This document shows, one piece after another, positions 58,695 through 64,000 of a DNA stretch of 64,000 bases. Every line of letters begins with the position of its first letter. The stretch's first letter is position 1. Position numbers and translations under genes: made by a program. The DNA lies in NCBI RefSeq assembly GCF_000250655.1, contig NC_016935.1, positions 4,544,001 through 4,608,000 of the forward strand. Direction: 5' to 3'. Origin of the DNA: Paenibacillus mucilaginosus 3016. GTDB lineage: Bacteria > Bacillota > Bacilli > Paenibacillales > NBRC-103111. The notes below the pieces were generated by a model. It made no database searches. It was not told the DNA's origin and was given only the letters and a program-made list of their open reading frames with translations.

Positions 58695-58724
58695 TTGACA
58701 GACCTTGAAGATCCATGCTATATT
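58695..58724 (+). promoter_or_regulatory. Promoter of the monooxygenase operon
   Basis: TTGACA (58,695-58,700), 18-base spacer, TATATT (58,719-58,724), reading toward the flavin monooxygenase at 58,873 and followed by leader L4. Confidence 0.75.
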
Positions 58725-58765
58725 CCATTTCATACTATTTCTATCCGATTTGTTTACATACTTCC

Positions 58766-58811
58766 TACCGGACATCCGGAGACCAGCCCTGCTGCTGCGT
58801 CTCCTTTTTTT
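58766..58811 (+). promoter_or_regulatory. Leader attenuator L4 (hairpin TACCGGACATCCGGAG + terminator)
   Basis: TACCGGACATCCGGAG at 58,766-58,781. GGAGAC (58,778-58,783) pairs with GTCTCC (58,799-58,804), followed by TTTTTTT (58,805-58,811). The only plus-strand copy with the CCGG arms; its loop, ACAT, differs from L1 and L2. Confidence 0.75.
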
Positions 58812-58872
58812 GCGTCCCCCGTACCCGGCTGGCGCAGTGTCAACCCATATCCCAATGAATGAGGTGCTGAAC

Positions 58873-60207
58873 ATGAGTTCATCCGACCGCAAGCTGCATT
58901 TGAATGCGTTCCTGACCGGTACCGGCCATCACGAAGCATCCTGGCGCTATCCGGGCACGTCTCCGGAGCGGGGCCTGGATATCCGGCATTACCAGAAGCT
59001 GGCCCAGACTGCCGAACGGGGGCTGCTCGATTCGGTTTTCCTGGCCGACGGCTATGCGGGACGCAGCGCCGGGAAGCTGGAGCCGTTCACCCAGCTGTCT
59101 GCTCTGGCCGCCGTTACGGAGCATATCGGTCTGATCGCCACCGTCGGCACGACGTATAATGAGCCTTTCCATGTAGCGCGCAAATTCGCTTCGCTTGATC
59201 ATATCTCCGGAGGCCGGGCGGGTTGGAACATCGTGACCACGGGAACGGAGTCCACCGCTTTTAACTTCGGGCTCGACGTTCACCCGGAGCATGGACTGAG
59301 GTACGAATATGCGGAAGAGTTCGTCGAGGTGACGAAGCAGCTGTGGGACAGCTGGGAGGATGACGCGCTGGTCTTCGACAAGGAAGCCGGTATCCAGCTC
59401 GATCAGGGTAAGGTGCACGAGATTCACTTTAAGGGAAACCGTTATTCCGTCAAGGGCCCGCTTAACATCCCCCGCCCTCCCCAGGGCTACCCTGTACTCG
59501 TTCAAGCCGGCTCTTCCGAAAGCGGCAAGGAGCTCGCCGCCAAGACGGCGGAAGTCATCTTCACCGCCCAGCAGACTCTCGAAGAGGCGCAGGCCTTCTA
59601 CGCGGATGTGAAGTCCCGACTGGCCAAGTATGGCCGTACACCGGACCAGCTGCATATCCTGCCGGGTCTGAGCCCCATCATTGCCGACACGGAGGCGGAA
59701 GCCCGCGAGATCGAGGAAGAGCTGAATGCGCTCATCAACACGGAATCGGCGGTGAAGCGTCTGTCGGAGCGCGTCGGCATCGATCTCAGCGGCTATCCGC
59801 TGGACGGGCCGATCCCCTACCACCTGCTGCCGGGCATAGATGCGATCAACGGGCGCAAGGGCCGCTACCAGCTTGTCGTCGACCTGGCCCTCAGAGAGAA
59901 TCTTTCGATTCTGCAGCTGACCCGGCGCCTGGCCGGAGCCCGCGGGCATATCACCTTCACGGGAACCCCGCTGCAGCTTGCCGATCTCATCGAGGATTGG
60001 TTCCGGCACGGCGGCGCGGACGGCTTCAATCTGATGCCGCAGCTGTACCCGAGCGGTCTCGACGCGTTCGTTGACAAGGTCGTACCGGAGCTGCAGAACC
60101 GCGGTCTGTTCCGCACAGCTTATGAGGGCACGACACTCCGCGAGAACCTCGGGCTTGCCCGTCCGGCTGCGGTGAGGCCGGCGCCCGCGTTGGAAGCCGG
60201 AGCCTGA
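58873..60207 (+). CDS. NtaA/DszA-type FMN-dependent monooxygenase 1
   Basis: Luciferase-like, reduced-flavin-dependent monooxygenase of 444 residues in the NtaA/SnaA/DszA/DmoA family. Diagnostic segments: HHEASWRYPG near the start, FLADGY, ARKFASLDHISGGRAGWNIVT (flavin site region), LNIPRPPQGYPVLVQAGSSE, and a C-terminal GLFRTAYEGTTLRENLGL. Members oxidise nitrilotriacetate, dibenzothiophene sulfone, dimethyl sulfide and similar compounds using FMNH2 supplied by a partner reductase. ATG 58,873 follows GAGGTG by 6 bases; upstream codons in the same frame cover the leader and are not coding. It heads a four-gene plus-strand unit (monooxygenase, flavin reductase-like, monooxygenase, aldo/keto reductase) behind promoter 58,695 and leader L4. 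Exact substrate unknown. Confidence 0.9.
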   Translation: MSSSDRKLHLNAFLTGTGHHEASWRYPGTSPERGLDIRHYQKLAQTAERGLLDSVFLADGYAGRSAGKLEPFTQLSALAAVTEHIGLIATVGTTYNEPFHVARKFASLDHISGGRAGWNIVTTGTESTAFNFGLDVHPEHGLRYEYAEEFVEVTKQLWDSWEDDALVFDKEAGIQLDQGKVHEIHFKGNRYSVKGPLNIPRPPQGYPVLVQAGSSESGKELAAKTAEVIFTAQQTLEEAQAFYADVKSRLAKYGRTPDQLHILPGLSPIIADTEAEAREIEEELNALINTESAVKRLSERVGIDLSGYPLDGPIPYHLLPGIDAINGRKGRYQLVVDLALRENLSILQLTRRLAGARGHITFTGTPLQLADLIEDWFRHGGADGFNLMPQLYPSGLDAFVDKVVPELQNRGLFRTAYEGTTLRENLGLARPAAVRPAPALEAGA

Positions 60208-60294
60208 TTGAAGGGAACACGTATGTCTACACAGAGTACAATGCATGTTTGGTTCATATGTTAGAGATCAGATAAAAGAACCTTGGAGGCTATG

Positions 60295-61041
60295 ATGACC
60301 GACATTCTGAACGCGCTTCAGTCGCACCGCTCCATCCGAAAATTCCAATCCACCCCCATCCCTGCCGCTGATCTGGAGCAAATCCTGCTCTCCGCTCAGG
60401 CGGCCTCCACCTCCTCGAACCTCCAGGCGTACAGTGTAGTCACAGTGCAGGAGCCCGGCCGCAGGGCCAGGCTTGCCGAGCTGGCCGGGAACCAGGCCTA
60501 TATAGAGGAAAGCCCGCTGTTCCTCGTATGGTTAGCCGATCTGAACAAGCTGCGGACAGCCGTGAAATTCCACGAAGATGTGGAGCTGCAGACGAACACG
60601 GAGCTGTTCCTGCTCGCCTCCATCGATGCCGCACTGGCCGCCCAGAACGCGGCGGTCGCTTCCGAAGCCTTGGGCTACGGCATCGTCTATATCGGCGGTA
60701 TCCGCAACAACCCCAGGGAGGTCAGCGACCTGCTCGAGCTTCCTCCGCTCGTCTATCCGGTCTTCGGCATGTCGGTCGGCGTGCCCGATCAGGAGCCGGA
60801 CCTCCGGCCGAGGCTTCCGCTTGGTGCGGTCGTCCATTCGGAGGTCTACCGGCAGGAGGAGCTGGAGACGGGGATCCGGGCGTATGACGAGACGACACGA
60901 GAATATTACGCGAAGCGCAAGGGAGGCCCGAAGTTCGGGGAGACCGTTTGGTCCAGAGAAGTGCTGAGACGGCTGGAGCCGGGCCGCCTGCGCGGACATC
61001 TCCACGGCTTCCTGAGCGAGCAGGGCTTCGAATTGAAGTAG
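60295..61041 (+). CDS. NfsA-type NADPH flavin/nitroreductase 2
   Basis: FMN-containing NADPH oxidoreductase of 248 residues, of the oxygen-insensitive nitroreductase NfsA/Frp type. The N-terminal HRSIRKFQSTPIP and ASTSSNLQAYSVV contact FMN; AALAAQNAAVASEALGYGIVYIG is the long central helix, and PVFGMSVGVPD follows as in NfsA. The C-terminal basic region (REYYAKRKG) is typical. ATG 60,295 is five bases after GGAGG; ATG 60,292 is possible. Standing between two FMNH2-dependent monooxygenases, it is the obvious candidate to reduce their flavin. Confidence 0.88.
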   Translation: MTDILNALQSHRSIRKFQSTPIPAADLEQILLSAQAASTSSNLQAYSVVTVQEPGRRARLAELAGNQAYIEESPLFLVWLADLNKLRTAVKFHEDVELQTNTELFLLASIDAALAAQNAAVASEALGYGIVYIGGIRNNPREVSDLLELPPLVYPVFGMSVGVPDQEPDLRPRLPLGAVVHSEVYRQEELETGIRAYDETTREYYAKRKGGPKFGETVWSREVLRRLEPGRLRGHLHGFLSEQGFELK

Positions 61042-61107
61042 GCAGAGAAGCAAACCCGGTTCAACGATCCGCAGGAATGGCCAGCACTGGTGAGGTGACT
61101 GCTGAAT

Positions 61108-62475
61108 ATGAATGATTCACGCAAGGGCATTCAAGCTCATTTCAACGTGTTCTTAAGAGGTGCGGGACATCATGCGGCGGCCTGGAAGCATCCGGCCTCC
61201 ATCCCGCAGGAGGATCTGGATCTCGGCTATTACGCCAATATTGCCCGGATCGCCGAACGCGGGCTGTTCGACGCCCTTTTCACAGCCGACAATTATTCAG
61301 GCCTCGGCCGCCGGCTGGAGCCTTATACACTTCTGTCTGCCCTGGCCGGGCTGACAAAGCATGTAGGGCTCATCGCTACCGTGAGCACCACATATAACGA
61401 TCCCTACCATGTCGCGCGCAAGTTCGCCTCCCTCGATCATATCAGCAAGGGCCGGGCTGCCTGGAACATCGTCACCGGCCATTCGGCTTCGGACGCGGCG
61501 AACTTCGGCCGCCCGGATCACCCGGACGTCCGGCAGCGGTATGCCCGGGGACGGGAGTTCGTGCAGGTGACCAAGCAGCTGTGGGACAGCTGGGAGGAAG
61601 ATGCGCTGGTCTACGACCGGGAGGCCGGCAAGGCCGTCGATGAGGACAAAGTGCATGAGATCGACTTCCTGGGTGAGTACTATTCGGTCAAGGGCCCGCT
61701 CAATATCCCCCGTCCTCCTCAGGGCTATCCCGTCCTCGTACAGGCCGGCTCCTCCGAAGGCGGGCGCGAGCTCGCCGCCGAGTCGGCGGACGTCATCTTC
61801 ACGGCGCAGCAGACACTGGGGGCGGCGCAGGAATTTTATAACGACGTCAAAAGGAGGCTCGCGCGGTACGGCCGAACGTCCGATCAGCTGCTGATCATGC
61901 CCGGTCTCTCCCCCATCGTAGCGGACACCGAAGCGGAGGCCCGGGACATTGAGGACGAATTCAATGCCCTGCTTGATCCGAAGCAGGCGCTCCGCCGGCT
62001 GTCCGGCTACTTCACCGTAGACTTGACGGAGTATCCGCTGGACGCTCCGGTTCCGGTGGACAAGGCGAAGCCTTACGGCTCCATCACCACCGGCATTACG
62101 AGCCGCCAGGAGGTGGTCGTCGATGCGGCGCGCCGGGACGGGATGACCCTCCGCCAGTTCCTTGCCCGCAGTGCGGCAGGCCACGGGCATGTGTCGTTCA
62201 CCGGTTCCGTGCTGCAGACGGCAGACTTCATCGAACGGTGGCTTCGCAGCGGAGGCGCGGACGGATTCAACATCCTTCCCCACATCTATTACAGCGGCTT
62301 CGAGACGTTCGTGGATAAAGTGATTCCCGAGCTGCAGAACCGCGGTTTATTCCGCACCGCTTATGAGGGAAAGACGCTCCGGGAGAACCTCGGGCTGGCC
62401 CGTCCGGACAACGGGCATAAGGCGGCGTGGGCGCTTCGCCGTCAGGCGGAGAACCTGCAGCCTCTGCAGACTTGA
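61108..62475 (+). CDS. NtaA/DszA-type FMN-dependent monooxygenase 2
   Basis: Second luciferase-like monooxygenase, 455 residues, strongly similar to the one at 58,873 (shared ARKFASLDHIS, LNIPRPPQGYPVLVQAGSSE, GLFRTAYEGKTLRENLGLAR), so the pair came from a duplication. It keeps the family's GAGHHAAAWKHP start and FTADNYSG segment. Differences in the loop after WNIVTGHSASDAANFG suggest a different substrate preference. ATG 61,108 follows GAGGTGA by 9 bases. It lies 66 bases after the flavin reductase with no terminator between them. Confidence 0.9.
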   Translation: MNDSRKGIQAHFNVFLRGAGHHAAAWKHPASIPQEDLDLGYYANIARIAERGLFDALFTADNYSGLGRRLEPYTLLSALAGLTKHVGLIATVSTTYNDPYHVARKFASLDHISKGRAAWNIVTGHSASDAANFGRPDHPDVRQRYARGREFVQVTKQLWDSWEEDALVYDREAGKAVDEDKVHEIDFLGEYYSVKGPLNIPRPPQGYPVLVQAGSSEGGRELAAESADVIFTAQQTLGAAQEFYNDVKRRLARYGRTSDQLLIMPGLSPIVADTEAEARDIEDEFNALLDPKQALRRLSGYFTVDLTEYPLDAPVPVDKAKPYGSITTGITSRQEVVVDAARRDGMTLRQFLARSAAGHGHVSFTGSVLQTADFIERWLRSGGADGFNILPHIYYSGFETFVDKVIPELQNRGLFRTAYEGKTLRENLGLARPDNGHKAAWALRRQAENLQPLQT

Positions 62476-62606
62476 GGCCGCAGGCTTTACTCCTTGACGG
62501 TCCACACCCATATTGCCTGAAGCATCATCACCAAGGGATTCAGCGGCTCAGCCGCATCCACATACATAGCAAGATCACTACATTTCCATTTTGGGGAGGA
62601 ATCATC

Positions 62607-63581
62607 ATGACAGTGTCTTACCGGAATTTGGGCGCAAGCGGGTTAAAAGTCAGCGAGATCAGCCTCGGCTCCTGGCTGACCTACGGCGGGTATGTTGAAC
62701 GGGAGAACGCGGTAAACTCCATCCGCAAGGCGTACGATCTCGGGATCAATTTCTTCGACACGGCCAACGTGTATGCCAAAGGGGAAGCCGAGGTCGTCGT
62801 CGGCGAGACGCTCCGCGATTATCCGCGGGAATCATTTGTGCTCGCTACCAAAGTGTTCGGGAAGATCGGGGACGGCCCGAACGACCGGGGCTTGTCCCGC
62901 AAGCATGTGACCGAAGCCGCCAACGCCAGCTTGAAGCGGCTAGGCACGGACTACGTGGATATCTATTACAGCCACCGCTTCGATCCCGAGACGCCGCTGG
63001 AAGAGACTCTCCGGGCGTTCGACGATCTCGTACGCAGCGGCAAGGTTCTCTATGTCGGCGTCAGTGAGTGGACAGCGTCACAGATCACCGAAGCTTTCTC
63101 CATCGCAGACAAGTACCTGCTGGACCGCATCGTGGTGAACCAGCCGGTGTACAACCTCTTCGACCGGTATATCGAGAAGGAGATCATCCCGCTGGGCACA
63201 CGCAAGGGCTTCGGCCAGGTCGTCTTCTCGCCGCTGGCCCAAGGCCTGCTTACGGGCAAATATACTTCGGTCGAAGGGTTCCCTGAGGATTCGCGTGCGG
63301 CGAAGCACGAGAACTTCCGTAAGCGGATCACAGAAGACAAGCTGCACAAAGTCTCGAAGCTGACGGAGCTCGCCCGGGAGCTGGACATCACGCTGAGCCA
63401 GCTGTCCCTGGCATGGATTCTGCGCCAGCCGAACGTCTCCAGCGCCCTGATCGGTGCGAGCCGTCCCGAGCAGGTCGTGGAGAATGCTGCGGCTTCGGGC
63501 ATCAAGCTCAGCGGAGAGACACTGGAGCGCATTGAAGCGATCCTTGCCGAAGAAGCCCCCTCTCCTGCCGTGACCGCTTAA
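62607..63581 (+). CDS. Aldo/keto reductase, Kv-beta/YghZ-like
   Basis: NADPH-dependent carbonyl reductase of 324 residues with a TIM-barrel fold. The catalytic tetrad is visible: D in NFFDTANVY and Y in the same segment, K in LATKVFG, and H in IYYSHRFDP. NADPH contacts lie near SALIGASRPEQVVENA. The RNLGASGLKVSEISLGSW start matches the potassium-channel-beta-like branch. ATG 62,607 follows GGGGAGG by 7 bases; the frame open to 62,427 overlaps the previous gene and is not used. As last gene of the monooxygenase unit it could remove the aldehyde or ketone released by the monooxygenases (inference). A terminator follows at 63,621. Confidence 0.9.
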   Translation: MTVSYRNLGASGLKVSEISLGSWLTYGGYVERENAVNSIRKAYDLGINFFDTANVYAKGEAEVVVGETLRDYPRESFVLATKVFGKIGDGPNDRGLSRKHVTEAANASLKRLGTDYVDIYYSHRFDPETPLEETLRAFDDLVRSGKVLYVGVSEWTASQITEAFSIADKYLLDRIVVNQPVYNLFDRYIEKEIIPLGTRKGFGQVVFSPLAQGLLTGKYTSVEGFPEDSRAAKHENFRKRITEDKLHKVSKLTELARELDITLSQLSLAWILRQPNVSSALIGASRPEQVVENAAASGIKLSGETLERIEAILAEEAPSPAVTA

Positions 63582-63620
63582 TCTCGGATCATTCGCATGG
63601 ATACTGCATTAATGAACAAA

Positions 63621-63651
63621 CTCCCTGGTCTCTTCGGCACAGGGAGTTTTT
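63621..63651 (+). terminator. Intrinsic terminator of the monooxygenase operon
   Basis: CTCCCTG (63,621-63,627) pairs with CAGGGAG (63,640-63,646), followed by TTTTT. Confidence 0.9.
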
Positions 63652-63717
63652 GTAGTTGGCTGAAGAGTCGATGCTCTGCAGCCTCGTCCGTCAAACGCAC
63701 TCAAGCGATTGTGACAG

Positions 63718-63756
63718 AAAAAAGCCGATATCCCCTCATCTGCGGGAATATCGGCT
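63718..63756 (-). terminator. Intrinsic terminator of binding protein 3
   Basis: Minus-strand AGCCGATATTCCC (63,756-63,744) pairs with GGGATATCGGCT (63,734-63,723), followed by a run of T. It stands 24 bases after the stop of the gene ending at 63,781. Confidence 0.88.
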
Positions 63757-63780
63757 CTCCATCCCATGCAACCTGCTGAC

Positions 63781-64000
63781 CTACTCGTTCTTCAGCAGCT
63801 TTTCGACCTCTTTGTCAATCGTCTCCGAGGTTTTGCGGATCACGGTATTGACATCCGCTCCTCTCGCCAGCTCAAGGTTGGCTTCGGTGACGAACTTGGT
63901 GATACTGCTCTCATACTTATGCGAAGCATGGGTTTTCAGCGGAGCGTATTTGAAAATATTCTCTATTTTCTTACCTTTCAGCACGCCTACATCCGCGCCG
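63781..64000 (-). CDS. Extracellular solute-binding lipoprotein 3 (C-terminal part)
   Basis: The last 72 residues of a third binding-protein paralogue; the rest lies beyond base 64,000. The fragment (GADVGVLKGKKIENIF ... GADVNTVIRKTSETIDKEVEKLLKNE) lines up with the ends of the two complete copies (for example DINTALRKADENIARDVERLKKNE). The open frame reaches the window edge, so it is partial, not truncated. Whether it also has a leader of the L1-L5 type cannot be seen here. Confidence 0.85.
   Translation of the reverse strand, partial: GADVGVLKGKKIENIFKYAPLKTHASHKYESSITKFVTEANLELARGADVNTVIRKTSETIDKEVEKLLKNE

Noticed and set aside
58879-60246. Minus-strand open frame of 455 codons opposite monooxygenase 1
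   Set aside because: It is a shadow of a well-recognised gene on the plus strand and has no domain of its own.

Overview
The window looks like chromosome from a GC-rich, endospore-forming Firmicute of the Paenibacillus type, possibly close to P. mucilaginosus. This rests on AGGAGG-type ribosome sites, sigma-A-like promoters, intrinsic terminators, lipoboxes, Bacillus-style NRPS junctions, a KtrA-type potassium gene and an IS150-group element. No rRNA, tRNA, CRISPR array or replication origin was seen.

1-43,017 (all minus strand) is a large nonribosomal peptide synthetase (NRPS) cluster. Transcription runs from a serine O-acetyltransferase (43,017) into synthetase A (42,301-30,362: C-A-T-C-A/MT-T-C-A-T-C) and synthetase B (30,327-18,316: half-C-A-T-C-A/MT-T-E-C-A-T-TE). 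A strong terminator follows. Then comes synthetase C (18,173-722: five C-A-T modules plus terminal E, with one frameshift) and the first domain of synthetase D (587 to beyond base 1). Specificity residues read by eye give A = Thr-Val(MT)-Val, B = Val-D-Leu(MT)-Cys-like-release, and C = Thr-X(Tyr-scaffold)-Pro-Ser-D-Ser. Two adenylation domains (Val in A, Leu in B) carry a SAM methyltransferase between core motifs a2 and a3.

43,018-48,766 holds the likely control region of the cluster, a secreted galactocerebrosidase-like glycosidase (GH59 type) with accessory beta-sandwich domains, an unknown 117-residue protein and a KtrA/KtrC-type potassium regulator. An IS3-family IS150-group element (48,894-50,560, CCG target duplication) has landed in the loop of a transcription terminator.

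50,561-64,000 is an oxidoreductase and binding-protein locus: OsmC-like protein, three paralogous orphan solute-binding lipoproteins, a flavoprotein/ferredoxin pair, a frameshifted alpha/beta hydrolase, two nitroreductases, two NtaA/DszA-type flavin monooxygenases and an aldo/keto reductase. The monooxygenase/flavin-reductase combination suggests use of organosulfur or related small compounds, but no substrate is proven.

The most interesting signal is a short leader element found five times between 54,568 and 58,811, on both strands. It is a tiny hairpin TAC-CYRG-NNNN-CYRG-AG whose arms change together (CCGG/CCGG, CCAG/CTGG, CTAG/CTAG). In four copies it overlaps the 5' arm of an intrinsic terminator placed between a recognisable promoter and the regulated gene. 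It looks like an attenuation system shared by this locus, and I cannot match it to a known RNA class.
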